Assembly: GCA_964035795.1 (NCBI GenBank)
Contig: OZ038325.1
Coordinates: 5,399,163-5,463,162, forward strand
Source of the DNA: Pterobdella sp. o SKG-2022
Taxonomy: Eukaryota > Annelida > Clitellata > Hirudinida > Piscicolidae
Reading direction: 5' to 3'
DNA length: 64,000 nt
The notes under the pieces are model-generated. The model saw only the letters and a list, made by a program, of their open reading frames with translations. It was not told the origin of the DNA and did no database searches. Shown one piece after another: positions 23,519 to 36,330 of this stretch. Made by a program: the position numbers and the translations under genes. Within the stretch, counting starts at the first letter, position 1. Each line of letters begins with the position of its first letter.

Positions 23519-23977
23519 AAAAGCACTTCCTGTTTTTAATTGTGGTGATATGGAAGTGCCTTTGAAGAAGAAGAAGAAGATGAAAACAAGAATTACTCGT
23601 TCAAATTTTGTCAAAAATTAGCATTTAATAGCTCAAAAATTTTTTTCATTTGAAATTATATTCATATATTTTTTTTGTTTATTATCACATCTTTATTTAT
23701 AAATGATACAATTCAGTTTTTCAAATATCATTTCTATAATGTTATGGTTGTTTTTGTTTCAAACATCAAAGATTTTTTCTATATAGTCTCAATTCTCTCT
23801 GTTATTTTATTTAGCTACTTGCATAATCCTGTTTAAAAATGTCATATCTATGAAAACTTACATTAAATTACATTCCATTTAATTATTTTGCATTCATAGC
23901 TCATAATACAGTGGTTTAGAGACTAATGAAGTTAATGCCACTCTAATCATACTCGTAATTGATCTGATCCAGTTTGG
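23519..23977 (+). repeat. Family-B repeat, copy 1, inserted into the LINE, with 6-bp TSD TCACAA
   Basis: TCACAA at 23,513-23,518 and 23,978-23,983 flank a 459-bp block. Removing the block rejoins the LINE endonuclease reading (SDITTGAS; the other LINE copy has PDITTADT at this place). The block aligns over most of its length with the reverse complement of 27,295-27,690, and its 3' part aligns with 36,727-36,985. It begins with a coding-like stretch (NCGDMEVPLKKK) and continues as AT-rich sequence. Confidence 0.7.
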
Positions 23978-24716
23978 TCACAACAGGAGCCTCCTCAATA
24001 TCAGCTAGTACCATCTAGAAAACACTCAAAGTCCTTAATTCTGACCCCCACCCTGTTTTCATCACATACCAAAACAAATACAAAACCCAACTTACAAAGC
24101 CTTCTACAACCATAGCAAACTACAATAAAGTCAACTGGTCCCAATTCCGTCAAAAAATATAGAACTCACTCGAAAACATCCTTTTACACGAAAACCCCCA
24201 CACAGCGAACCTCATCATAGCCAACACCAAACTCGCATCAGACCGCAACATCCCAAAGGCTTATCAAAACCTATCCACACCCCACTCTGGAAACATCACC
24301 ACACTAATTACCAGCTGAAGCAATATAAGAATAAACAACGAAAAAGATCTCTCATTACCCTCACTCAACCTCCAAATAACCTACCTCATTCAAAAACGCA
24401 AAAAAAAACAATGGAAAGAGCAACTAAAGGCATACTGAGACCACAAGAAAAAATCCAACGTTCTAGGGATAACAATAAAGACACTCAACCCGAAAAAGAC
24501 AACAACACCCACCAACACAACTATCACAAACAAATTTTTCAAACCATCCACAACAGACTACTCCAACCCGACATACAGAATAATCAACGAGCATATCATA
24601 TCCCTCACGCCCACCCCAATAAACATCACCGCATCAAAAAAAAACCCAAGCAATCAAACACTTAAAAAACAATACCTCCTCATGACCGAACAACATAAAC
24701 ATCATCTCATATAACA

Positions 24717-24741
24717 CTAATAATAATAATAATAATAATAA
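24717..24741 (+). repeat. (AAT)n tail of the LINE copy
   Basis: Eight AAT units follow the last LINE-like sequence and probably form its 3' tail. Confidence 0.7.
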
Positions 24742-25340
24742 AGCTTTTTTTTGAATATATCTTGAAACATAAAATCCAATGAGGTTATTGAAATTAAGCG
24801 GTTCAATTCAATTCATAGAAACACTGCTTAAGAGATACTTTGAATGAAACACTATATTTTCATTATCAGGTTCTTTTAAGTTAACCAGAGGAATTCAAGA
24901 AATATAAAGTTGAAATAACATATAGTTGGCTAACACATAGAATAGGTTTATTACTTTCACTAAAAGATGAATAAGCTCACTCACATAATTAAATATACAG
25001 AAGAATATGCACTTTCAATAGAAGTTATATATGAGAAACTATGAAAAAACGCTATATTTTGATGGAAGAAGTACACATAATTGAAAGGGAACCTCTGACC
25101 AACAAAGCATTTACATGACTCTCCAGATCATCATTTTGAATGAGCAATAGTGGTTGGAGCTCCGAAGGGAAACATTAGTATTACTGTTACTTATAAGTTT
25201 GATTGGCTATACAAGTTGCTAAGATGTTGAAAAACTTTTTGGTTTATACAAATGAACCTGATAGTGAAAAAATTTTTTTTAAAAGCTTCGTTTGAAATAA
25301 ATCTTAACAGTCATCCTTCAACTTTAATATAATTTAGGGC
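24742..25340. other. AT-rich spacer, no gene seen
   Basis: No recognisable frame or repeat. Confidence 0.5.
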
Positions 25341-25915
25341 TTTGAACAACCAAGTCGATAATATAATTCAATTTGGAGATTTTAAAAGTACTAACTTTTA
25401 GAAGAACATCATTGTTGCTTTTATTTTTGGTTCTTCCAAAAAAACTAATACACCATGATTAGTTTTTATAGACTTCACAGACTCAAGACTTTTGGAGGAG
25501 AAGAAGAAACTACCAAGAGGAGAAGGAAACAAGGTTGAGCAATCTCATTTTGTCGGAGAGGCTCAAATGGAAAAATGCAAAGACGAAGAAAGAGCCGAGA
25601 AAGAGGAAGGGCTGAAAGAACAAAGAAGGTTAGAAGAACTTTTTGCCTGTATGTCACTAAGTTCAAATGTTTATAATTGAATACATGAATTTTTGAATAA
25701 TATTCTAGTTTTTGAGAATGCGTATTAGCTTTTTAGTTTTTTTAAAAGTTAATATGGGTTAGTTTTTGAAACGATGTATCTTCAAGACTTTTCTCTTCAA
25801 ACTGCTGTCTTTGCAAACTCTGTTTGAAGCGAATATCTCAACGAATACTTCTCCATCCCAACATCAATGCTGCAAATGGCATGGGAGTGCTTACATTCAG
25901 ATAGTGAATGATAAA
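25341..25915 (+). repeat. Family-A repeat, copy 1
   Basis: Aligns with 35,660-36,245 from ctttgaacaaccaag to acattcagatagt, with substitutions and small indels (for example a 15-base block missing at about 25,382). Both contain a purine-rich section (25,485-25,660) that is open in more than one frame: MEEKKKLPRGEGNKVEQSHF here, versus a shifted reading in copy 2. Different frames being open in the two copies argues against a conserved protein. Nature unknown. Confidence 0.8.
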
Positions 25916-26299
25916 CTAACAAAAAAACGAAAAAATAATAATTAAAGCAAAAAATAAAATAAAATTGAATATTAATAATGATAATAATAATTATTATAAC
26001 AATGATAATAATACAAAAAAGTCTTACTGGAGAAAAAGTTATAACAACAATGAGAATGATGATGAGGATGCATACAAAAAATGCATTCATTTATATTTTC
26101 AAAAAAAAATTAATTAAAACGATGATATTAAAAAAAATGAGGTTTAATAATAGAAATGAGAACAAAATCAATAAAATAATAAAAATGATAATACAAAACA
26201 ACAGATAAGGTTATGATCATCCGAAGTGGAATTTAAACTGGAAGCCTCCGTGGCTAAAAGGGTTGAATCCCTCGTGCCAACGCTAACCTCAGGGTCCAG

Positions 26300-26470
26300 T
26301 GAGTCTTCTCAACCAGAGCACCACACTATTACTCAACCAGAGCACCACAACATTACTCAACTAGAGCACTACAATACTACTCAACCAGAGCACTATAAAA
26401 TTACACAACATTACTCAACCAGAGCACCACAACATTACTCAAACAGAGCACCACAACACTACTCTATGAT
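26300..26470 (+). repeat. 24-bp minisatellite
   Basis: About seven diverged copies of a 24-base unit containing tcaaccagagcaccacaac. The period gives an 8-residue repeat (TQPEHHNI) in one frame. The unit is AC-rich, unlike the flanking AT-rich DNA. Confidence 0.9.
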
Positions 26471-26939
26471 AATGAAACTATTTAACCAAACTGATTGCTC
26501 TTTAATTTAACTTACATTTTTTTTGTTTATATCATGGATTATCAAAAGTGTCTTTTTCAAAGTTTATGTAGTTGTCTCATGACATATTAATATTTTATAG
26601 CCAATTTTGTGTATTTCTATTTCCGGTTGTGATTCAAATTTGTTTTGTTTTTCAGCTTTTAGTATATTGTGAATTTTTCTTTTTTTTGTTTGTCTCAACT
26701 TAGTTTTATTTGTTTTTATTTTATGATTTTGGCATGATTCTATGTCTGTTGCGAGTTTTTTGTTGATTATTGATAGATTTATGGCTTCTGGGTTTTTGAC
26801 TTCTTGTTCTTATTAAAATGGCCAAGTATTTCAGTTCCAGCTAGTGTACAGATCTCAATTATGTTATTTCATTTTTTGTGCTGTTTTTAAGTTAGTTTGT
26901 TGCTTTTGGTAAAGTTCTATGGTTTTATGATTGTATTGC

Positions 26940-27262
26940 TTCTGAATTTTGACTAAATTTTGTCATATTGATATTGTGGTTTGGTTCTTGTTTTTTGAGT
27001 TTGGCACTTGTAAACTATGGAATGTGGATTGTGCAATTATTTCCATAGTAGTAGGAGCACTTTGTCAAAAAGATTCACGTCATACATCTCTGAATAAATT
27101 TATCCGTAGAGACTATTCAGAAAACTGCAATTATAGGTTTAGCAAGGATTTTTCGAAAAGTATTGGAAACAAAAAGCGTCTTGGATGTGCCCAAGTTGTG
27201 AGCCACAACCAGCTCCTAAGTTCAACCACTGCCAAAAAAGCAGTGTGCAACAACGAATAATA
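26940..27262 (+). mobile_element. LINE C-terminal fragment
   Basis: LWNVDCAIISIVVGAL (27,016-27,063) resembles the W..K..VVPVVVGALG block near the C-terminus of some animal LINE proteins. It is followed by diverged sequence and an AATAATAATAA tail at 27,257-27,270. Confidence 0.5.
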
Positions 27263-27294
27263 ATAATAAAGAAGCTCTTGAAATCAAATCAAAT

Positions 27295-27690
27295 CAATGA
27301 CGAATATGGTTATAGTGACATCAACTTCAGGAGTTTCTAGACCACTGAGTATTATGAACTTTGAATGCAATTTAATGTAATGTAAGTTTTCTAGGATATG
27401 ACAACTTAAAAAAAATTATGCAAGTATAACTAAATAAAAAAAACAAGGTCTGTTAATTGAAACAAAAGCAACCATAATAATACTTATATGAATGAAATTT
27501 AGAAAACTAAGTTGATTTTATGAATGTATAAAAATAATTAAATCTGTGATAATAAACAAAAAATATATAGATGAAACTTCAAATAAAATATTTTGAGCAA
27601 TCAAATGTTAATTTTAGACAAAATTTGAACAACTTCATTGTCTTCATCTTTTTTCTTCAATGGGACTTCTACATCATCACAATTGGAACC
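27295..27690 (-). repeat. Family-B repeat, copy 2 (minus strand)
   Basis: Reverse complement aligns with 23,528-23,970. On the minus strand it reads NCDDVEVPLKKKDEDNEVVQ and ends ILSKINI-stop (about 27,600-27,685), followed by a 3'UTR-like AT-rich tail shared with copies 1 and 3. Confidence 0.75.
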
Positions 27691-27699
27691 AGAAATTGC

Positions 27700-28325
27700 T
27701 TATTTTTTTCTTTATTGTTACATTCTTAGATATTACTTAGATGATATATTTTTTTTAATCTTTTATAGAATTTTCATCAAAGTAATACCAGTCTTTATTA
27801 CCCCCAAAAAACCATGAAGTGTTTGTCTTTGTAATTTTTGTTGTTGCATAAGATGAAATTGTTGATGTTCACAATTTATCTTCTTTTTATGTAAAGCAAA
27901 AAATCCGAAATCATCCCAAAAGAAGTAGTTCTTGTATTTTATTGTACTGTTATCGAATTTTGAAATAAAATTGCGAAATAATTTTAAATAATAATATTTT
28001 GACATTTTAAACTAAATTATGCAGTTTTTAAGTATAAAAATCGACTATTCGAGCCGCCATTATATATATGAAATATAAAATGCATTGTTTTTATTGAAAT
28101 TTAGCGGTTTTGCGTGTTTTTTTGTTTTACCTACAAATGACGCAGTCTTAAAAAGCATCAATAAGCTATATGTTAGTTGAAAGTTAATGAGCAAACATCA
28201 AGAGTTAATTTGTTTTTTTAAAGTAATCCTGAGTTGAATAATATTGGAAGTATTACTGGATGATATATCTAGCAGGTTAGATGTAGGTTAGAGTTTTAAT
28301 TTTTAAAATCAAATTAAAAATTTTC
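27700..28325. other. AT-rich spacer, no gene seen
   Basis: No product recognised. An 80-codon minus-strand frame at 27,763-28,005 has no recognisable features. Confidence 0.4.
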
Positions 28326-28329
28326 AACA

Positions 28330-28490
28330 ACTTGAACATCTACTGTTTGGAACTCTCTACCATCTAACATAAAAATTCTACCTTTGAGTGTTTTCAAGTC
28401 TCGTTTAAAAACCTTTCAACCCAGCTTTTAATAACCTTTGACACGAGAGCGCCTAAGTCGCTTCATAAATTTTGATTATTATTAATAACA
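28330..28490 (+). mobile_element. L2/CR1-like LINE 3'-end fragment
   Basis: Encodes a WNSLPSN-like block (tgttggaactctctaccat) followed by LSVFKSRLKTF, the usual C-terminus of L2/CR1 proteins, then an ATT-rich tail with gattattattaataa. Confidence 0.6.
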
Positions 28491-28859
28491 ACAGAATATA
28501 ATCTTATTCGATGGAATATAATCTTATTTTTATCCACATAACCGCGATCGTCGTTTCAACTTTCAGTGCATAAACTCATCATTAGTATAAGTGTTACAAC
28601 CTTGATACATCATATATTTGTATTACATAATTATTGATATTTTTTAGATCAGAAGTTAGACAAAAGTTCGCTGAAGCAATATTCGTTGTGTTTCTTGCGA
28701 TTTGAAGCATTTTCATTGTTGTTCAATAAGCAAACATCAACAACTCTTATCATTTTCATAAAATTAAATTTCCTTTTCCTCTAAAAGTCAATATCTTGTG
28801 TTCTGGATTCCATGTGAGTACCAGTTTGAAAAATGAAATAATCTATTCAACTTTACATA

Positions 28860-31530
28860 CAATACCACAGTCATTTGTATGCATTACTTCTGACCGCTTG
28901 GAGGCATGGACTTGATATCGAGTCAATATAGTAACAGCTGATTACAGCACCTAGACTACATGCTGTATTAAATGATGGATTTAGTGGATGGCAGTTGTAA
29001 TGACGCAGCTTCAAAAGCCAAGTGTAGTGGGCTGCACCTGATTGAACTGCAAGTAAGTCTGAGTTACGGCATGCATTTCATTCTTGGTGTTTAGCTTTGA
29101 GGATATAAATGTTTAAGCTCTCATTCAAATCTGTTCTGTTTCGAAAATAAAAAATTTCAAAACAACTCAAATGAAAATTTAATTTTTTATAACATTGGTT
29201 TTATCTTTTTAGGTAAAACATTACTTGTCAATGGAAGTGAAACTAGAAAAGATAAAACTGAATTGAATGTTGATACTAAGCAAAAAGAATCATTAAAAAA
29301 TAGAAAAAGTTTCAACATGAGAACTCTAGGACAACTTCCAAATCTTCAGATTTTCGTGAAGATATGAACATTAATGCTCTCAACAAGTTGAAACAAAAAG
29401 TGATTCAATTGGCTAGCAATCAGGTGTTTTGAGCACTATTCAAAAGGTTGCCCAATCAGTTTCGAGAGCTGGTTGGCGTGTTTTGATACCATCCAATGTA
29501 GAACGATTGACTATCTTGTTTTATCTTGCAGAAATGTAAACTATCTATATTTTAGTTCACATTGCATTGAAAATGAATCAATATTTAGTATAAAAATAAT
29601 TTACTCCATCTTTTATGCGTTTCATCTTATAAAAATTATAATTCTCCAAATTCCGGAAGGTTCTAGTCAAGAGATAAAACGGAAGAGCCATTTTCTGGTT
29701 GATTTACTTGTTAAAACAAATCATTCTGATCTTGTGGCAAGAAATATCAAACACCAGCAAAAATTTTGGCTTTTGTATCAGAATGATAAACAAACACAAG
29801 AGAAATCAGCCGAGGTAGGCATACTCATAATTTTTTCTTCTTTATATTGTGATTGTTTCAAAAATGTGAATAAGAAAAACATGTTATCATAAAAACTTAG
29901 GCGTTAGCACAAGATCCGCTTCATTGAAATACTTGTTAACTTATCGAAGCAACTTTTCTCGTTTTTGCACGATTATGATCATACCGCGTTTGACACATCG
30001 CAACTTGGTATGTTGCTTTCTATAGAAGTTCTCATTTAACTTCTATTCATTTCAAGTTTAGTATCTTATGATTATTTTATTTTATTTTAGGTTCAGTTTG
30101 TATTTACTTATTGTAACTATTTTTTCAAGTATAGAGTGTCATTATTTGAAACTCATTTTATATAACTTAATTTGTAGAGTTTTTAATTCGTTTCGATAAT
30201 TCACTTTTAAAAATTTTCCGGAACAACCTGCAGTCATTTAAACCCTCCATTAGCAGAATATTTTCTAATTTAACTTAAAAATGCTTTAAATAAAAATTTT
30301 TTCGCACATAATTAATTTTCAGTATAAATTCAGATGAATTGACCCTTGTTACATTTTAACTCTGTACATGTTAACTGTTTTCATATTTTTAAAAAAATAA
30401 TCGAAAATTTTCTTCAAAATTTGAAACAGCACGACGAAATTAAGGATTTGTTTTGAAGATGAAAAATGACAACATAGGTAATAATTCTTGGAACAGAAAA
30501 CCATTCAAATGTTAAGCACTATTTGATTACATTTATAGCTTGCAGATATAGAACAGTCAAAAGTTTATTGGAAGTTGTGGCAAAAAAAGCAAGTTTGTCA
30601 TATCAGCAGATTCATCAAAAATCCTAGCATTGAACGATATTATTAAGAATCTTCAGAATACCAAAAACCATTTGAAAAAACAAAATGTTGATTATGCTGA
30701 ATCTTCAAATTTCAAAAGTTGGTTTGAACTTTTTCAAAATTTTATTGGCATGAAGTCTTGATCAAGATGTTATTGGTTTATAATGAATGCTTCAACAACC
30801 CAACTTAGAAGATGAAGTCATTTTTAAACAAATTTGGAGCACTTTCTTTAACCAATTTAACATTTTCATTTTGGAAACAAGTTTGGAGGTCAAGAATGAA
30901 CAATAAGTCATGTGATGATGTGTTATAGGATGCATTTGAAACTGTTTGAATGTTACCACCAGTTTTGTTGAGTCAATATGTATATGTAACTAAAAATGAA
31001 CTGTGAAATGGAGTGATTACAAAAACTCGAAACTTTCTGAAGTCTGTAATCGTTAAGAAAATTTTTATATGAAATTGACTAGTTTAATCATTTTAAAAGT
31101 CGTTTTTCGTTTATTTCTGTGAAAAAGAAATTTTAAGAAAAATTCATTTAAAACTGAAATTTCTGATAAGTTCTAATTATTTGTGGTTCAGGTCACAGCT
31201 TATCCTATTCAAACTCAAAGAATATTTCCAGAAAAATAAAGCGAATAAGAAGACTTTGAGAATAACTTTCTAACAGTGAGTTCATATTTTTTTAGACAAA
31301 GTTTTCATTTCTACCTTATCGAGCTTCCAATTTCTATTTCATTTATGTAAAAACTTATTCACCTTTGATATAATAGCTATAAAAATTATTCATTAAAGTA
31401 CTTATTGAATTATTTAAAAGATGTAAAATGTCATTAGAAAGGAAGGTGATTGTTTTTGAAGGAGGGTGTATGATACTGGAGACTTGAAATCAGTCATGAC
31501 AAAGGATGAAATAAATGAACTGCGAACATA
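28860..31530 (+). pseudogene. Possible decayed multi-exon gene, product not recognised
   Basis: Several protein-like stretches lie in the same orientation, some ending at donor-like sites: ALLLTAWRHGLDIESI (28,885), AASKAKCSGLHLIELQ then gtaagt (28,999-29,057), VLSTIQKVAQSVSRAGWRVL (29,426-29,485), SHFLVDLLVKTNHSDLVARN (29,690-29,750) with QEKSAE then gtaggc (29,798-29,821), KSWFELFQNFIG (about 30,715-30,750) and GDLKSVMTKDEINEL (about 31,478-31,522). Stops and frame changes lie between and within them. They could be remnants of one large gene or unrelated; I cannot name the family. Confidence 0.3.
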
Positions 31531-32985
31531 AAGGTTGTTCTTCACTTATTTGCATGTTTTTGATTGAACAATAAACAATTTATTTGTAGGAAACACATTC
31601 ATAACACTTAATATTTGACTTTATCTTGAGTTCTTATTGCAAACTTTTCAGACGTTTCAGTGTATCTCAAGTCTGGTCATATTTCTTAATAGAAAGTTTA
31701 AAGTTTGAATAAATTTAGTCTTGGTATTCCATTGGAGGTTAGTTATCAAATCTTGTTATTATTATTATTGTATTCTACATAAAAAAACGATTTAATTATA
31801 AATCAATAATATTATATGCAAGTATTTAAATGATATTTCATTCAATAAGCAGCACCCTTAACAAGCAAAAGCTGCAAAGAATGACCAGGAAACAAACTGC
31901 TATTATGCCCATCTCTACCACCAGCTCAGTCTTGCGCTGGTTGTGTGGTGTGATAATGCACGCTAAAACATCTTTTGGGCCACAAAAGGCTAATACTAAG
32001 TTCGATTTTAATGAAAAATGATTTGTACTCACTGTTATATAGTTGTATATTTAATGTTTTTTATGTATTTTTTTAAAATATGTTTTCACACGTCAAAATG
32101 AAAAATCTTTCAAGATAGATTTGTTTTCGAAAAAGATTATAATTTTTCTTAAGTTAGACTCTATCGGAAAACATCAGTTATTATGAAAGCATTAGAAAGC
32201 TTATTGTTCTTATATAGTGTGTTCGAGCTAACCACAAGAACATACATTATTTTGTTTATTTTAGTTCCATTTTTCAGATTCCATCGAAGACATCTTTCTA
32301 CCTTGTGGAGATTCCTTTGCATTATTAGATTTCTGTTCATCAAATGATGTTTTTTAGCAGCATAGATGGCAAATCCTCTATTTGTCCATAAAAAATCTAT
32401 GATGTCAGCAATTTCGATCGAATCGACCAATAAAAGGTTAATTTACATTGTTTACTTATATTTCATTCCATAATATGAAAAGTTGGAAAATTATTATTAA
32501 CATTCGAAACGATTACAAATACAGTTATCTAAGATGCTCGAAATGATCTTGCCCCACATGCAGCATCACCACAACATACACTCCACCATAGCCAATGTAT
32601 TCCCCTTGCTCGCCAAAGTAACTAGTCAATGCCTCTGCACCAAACATTACTCAACAATGGTATAATCAATTTATTCAAGTTTATATATATCTATTGAAAT
32701 TACTTCAAAATCCTTCAAAACTCATTTCAAGATCAAAGAATTTTCCTACTCTCAAAGTCTTTGTTACCGTGCACATACACTCCGCAATCACTTTCAACCT
32801 CCTTTCATTAGTCTCTGTGAACAAATCAAAACTTTGCTGGTTCCAATCCTGTTTTCCTAGAATAAATTTGGTACGGAAATTAACAACACGCCAAATGAAA
32901 GAAGTAGAGTAGCTGGTATTACTCTCTCTAAAAAAAATGACGTTGACGCAAAAAAATGTGTTGGATGATGGTTTCTTTAATAAGG
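31531..32985. other. AT-rich spacer, no gene seen
   Basis: Short frames on both strands (31,830-32,032; 32,161-32,430) show no family features. 32,700-32,860 has mixed composition and reads SYSQSLCYRAHTLRNHFQPP, but nothing recognisable. Confidence 0.4.
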
Positions 32986-32989
32986 AGGT

Positions 32990-33190
32990 CCGGGAGCAAC
33001 AACAGAAAGTCTGTGTGAAACAACAGGAGGTCTGGGGCAAAGAAGAAGTCCGGTGACAACAACAGTACCTTCCAAAGACAACAACAGGAGGTCTGGGGGC
33101 AACAAGAGGAGGTCTGGGGGCAACAAGAGGAGGTCTGGGGGCAACAAGAGGAGGTATGGGGGTAACAAGAGGTCCGGGTGCTTGTTGTTG
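32990..33190 (+). repeat. 21-bp GGAGGTCTGG-type minisatellite
   Basis: The core is four copies of aggaggtctgggggcaacaag at 33,096-33,172, with diverged copies on both sides. Because the period is a multiple of three, it is open on both strands (RRSGGNK plus; LLLPPDL minus). These are artefacts of the repeat. Confidence 0.9.
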
Positions 33191-33294
33191 AGTGGCAACG
33201 TGGTGTATTCAGGGATTCTTTTTGGGGCAATTTGAATCTTGTCAAGGTTTTTGTCTATATATAAAAACTTTTTTGAACAAGCGATATAGGTTGT

Positions 33295-33440
33295 TTCACT
33301 TGTCATCAAGTTTCCAGTTTTTGTCGAGACAAGTTTGTCATGCACCTTCATTCTGTGAATGTGAACATTTCCATTCAGTTTGGAGCATTCATGTTGTAGA
33401 TGGCAGAGTATTTGAGATAATCGTTTTAAATATTTGCAGG
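33295..33440 (-). repeat. Family-A repeat, copy 3 (minus strand, partial)
   Basis: Reverse complement matches 36,160-36,280, sharing for example aacttgtctcgacaaaaa and diverged forms of atctcaacaaatacttct and acatcaatgctgcaaaa. Confidence 0.55.
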
Positions 33441-33839
33441 CACCAGTCTTGAAGGTGTCTTGGAGTGACAGCCTTTCAAGAATTTTATTCTATTATTTGG
33501 TTATATGTGTTCACTTATTGAACGTTTGATAGGAGTGACTTTCAAAAAAAAAGAATGGAAAAAAGGAAGAAAAAAGAATGGAAAAGAGAAACAAGGAAGC
33601 AGAAGTGCAAAAGAAGGAGGAGCTTGAGCATTTGCAACTTACATGAACCTGCTCAAGTGGAAAGAAGGAAGAAGCATGAATAAATAAAAGTCAATTTGTA
33701 AAGCGCCAAGGTAAGCAATCATGAGATTAAAAATAATGGTAATGACTAAAATGAGCATCATCAATAGATGTTTGAAAATAACTATGAAGTATGCCTATAA
33801 TGGTATGAAGAAGATTTGATAGATTAGATATGTAAGTTT
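33441..33839. other. A/G-rich spacer, no gene seen
   Basis: Purine-rich (gaagaaaaaagaatggaa) stretch at 33,545-33,680. No recognisable product. Confidence 0.4.
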
Positions 33840-35620
33840 GAAGTGGTAAAATTAAAGCGGCTTAAATATTGCCAGAATGAAAAGCAGTTTTCAATGAATG
33901 GGTTTTCAAGTTTTTTAAGAATAGAAAGATTATTGCATTTTCTTTGATGTTGTGGCAGTGAATTCCATACCTTGAATGAGGGATGTCGAAAGGCGCGACT
34001 GGAAATATAGTTGTTTGTGGGTCAATTTAATAGGAGAATTGCTCCTGAAAAGCGCATTTGGTTTTCAGTTTTTAAGAAAAAGAATAAATAAAAAAAGAGC
34101 ATAGCTTAAAAGAGCTGAAAGTCAGTAGAGCAATTTTTAAAATTGACTGGAAGCCAGTGGAGGCGTTGAAGATTATTCTTGGAAAAGCTATCAAGATAGT
34201 GGTTTCTCACATTGCAGTTGAGTTATAGTGTGGTTTTTTTATTTAAAATTTTTTGCAGTTTTGAGCTGAAGGTTTGCCACTTCGTAGAGAGCCGAGTCCC
34301 AGTAATCAATGCCATTGAGTACTAAGCATTGAACCAGGTTGATGGCCATTTCATTAGTGAGAAAATCATGGATGTGAGAAATGACGTGCAAGTTTTCGTA
34401 AAGTTGATGTGATTCTTAAAGATGAGCTTAGAAACAAAAAATACACCAGAGGTTTTCAAAGAACTATTGAAGGAGATGTTATAGGTACTGTTCAAATTTT
34501 CGACAGCTTTGAGTTGTTTAGGTGTGCCGAATTTTGTGATTTCAGTTTTACTCATGTTAAGTTGCGTATGATTGAGACAAAAACATTGTTGTCAGCATAT
34601 TGCTGATATTGAAGGTTTGAGTTTGGATGAGGCTACCAACAAGAGAAATATAGGAAGGCATGAAAACACCGAGGCTCTTAAAACTTTTTGGAGGTGAAAT
34701 GAATGTATCCAATACTCTAATCTGTTTGGTTGATAATCCATTCTCTACATAGTTTCATTTTTGTATCTGTATAGCTTAAGACTATTGGATTCCATCCAGG
34801 CTGCCATCTCATCGACTCATTTAGACAATCTTTACTGCAATTTCTCATTTTCACCAGACAGAGACACATCTAGAATATGAATAATTGTCACCCGCTTATT
34901 GGGAAGACTCAAGCCGTGGTTTAGTGCAATCGTTTTTAGATCACTAGAATACAGATTGAATAAAATCGGGCCGATTACAGAACATTGTGGCACACCAGCA
35001 TGGAGATAAAATAAATCAGTCCTAACGCTATTATTAGTAATACAAAACACCTATTATTTGAATAACTCTTATACCATTCTTAGCCTAAACCCTTGAAAAA
35101 AAATTTTTAAAAAAGGCCATTAGAATATGATTGACTAGGTCGAAGGCTGATCTAACATTATCAAAAGACTAAACTTACCTTCATCAGCTGTTTTCAAGAT
35201 ATTCTTGGATAAATCCTCAATTTGATTTAAACCACCATCTACGATTTTGACTTCGCCAATTTTAACATCCAAACATTTTTAAAGCTACCAATTTCTATGG
35301 CTTCACCTTGAGCTGCCTTAACCTTACCAGCAAACTCATTTATATAATTCCAAGTTGTCATTGACTTATTTTCAGATTCAAAAAGTTTGAAATCCCAAAA
35401 CTCCTTCCTATTCTTTCTGAATAGACGTTTCTGAAGATTCTTCTGCTTGAACCATGTCTCACGATCAGCTGTTGAACGAGACTTCAAATATTTGAGCTCG
35501 AACTTTCCTGTCATACAAACTCACATTCTTCATCAAACAAGCCATTAAGAGCTCTCTGATGAATACTTCCAACTCTCCCAGAAATGAATTCATCTGAAAT
35601 GCTTTTCAAAAAGTCATAAT
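33840..35620 (-). mobile_element. L2/CR1-like LINE fragment (minus strand)
   Basis: Reading leftward: KFELKYLKSRSTADRETW (35,510-35,457) and FRKNRKEFWDFKLFES from the pre-RT region, GVPQCSVIGPILFNLYSSDL (35,000-34,941; the PQGS..GP block, G changed to C), then FGTPKQLKAVENL, ISFNSSLKTSGV and KLIFKNHINFTKTC (34,535-34,390), and FSKNNLQRLHWLPVNF (34,185-34,140). The C-terminal tail reads into 33,840. The YADD box is not readable in the expected place (IIHILD at about 34,880). Same general type as 18,930-19,715, opposite strand. Confidence 0.75.
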
Positions 35621-35659
35621 GTCTTCGAAGACTGCAAGAAAAAATCAGAAAAAGCATAC

Positions 35660-36330
35660 ACAGTTCTTTGAACAACCAAGCCGATAATATAATTCACTTT
35701 GGAGATTATCCTAACACAAATACAAAAGTACTAACTTTTAGAAGAACATCATTATTGCTTTTATTTTTGGTTCTCCCAAATAAACTAATCCACCATGATT
35801 AGTTTTTATAGACTTTACAAGACTCAAGACTTTTGGAGAAGAAGGAGGAACTACCAAGAAGAAGAAGGAAGCAAGCTTGAGCAATCTCATTTTTTCTGCA
35901 CAAGCTCAAGTGGCAAGGTGCAAAGGCAAAGGAAGAGCCGAAAAAGAGTGAGGGCTGAAAGAACAAGGAAGTTTGGAGGAACTCTTTCCCTGTATGTCAC
36001 TACGTTCAAATGTTTATAATTGAATACATGAATTTTTGAATAATATTCTAGTTTTTGGGGATGCGTATTAGATTTTTAGTTTTTTAAAAGTTAATACTGG
36101 TTAGTTTTCGAAACGATGTATCTTCAAGACTTTTCTCTTCAAAACTGCTGTCTCGGTTTAAAGCGAATATCTCAACAAATACTTCTCCATGCCAACATCA
36201 ATGCTGCAAAATGACATAGGAGTGCTTACATTCAGATAGTCAAGACGTAAGATGACAACTTGTCTCGACAAAAAAACTCTAGAGCTTGGTGTTGAGTGGA
36301 GCAGAACAACTTGCGAGTGGGTCAGCTCAC
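35660..36330 (+). repeat. Family-A repeat, copy 2
   Basis: Direct repeat of 25,341-25,915 about 10.3 kb downstream, extending further right than copy 1 (to about 36,330, where copy 3 also has similarity). Confidence 0.8.

Noticed and set aside
26226..26290. tRNA-like stretch (gggttgaatccct)
   Set aside because: A weak B-box only; no A-box or cloverleaf could be folded around it.
26300..26470. CRISPR-like spaced repeats
   Set aside because: The units are tandem without unique spacers, and the genome is eukaryotic.
25341..36330. Family-A direct repeats as LTRs of a 10-kb retrotransposon
   Set aside because: No protease, integrase or LTR-type RT between them, and no target-site duplication seen; the interior is a mix of LINE pieces and spacer.
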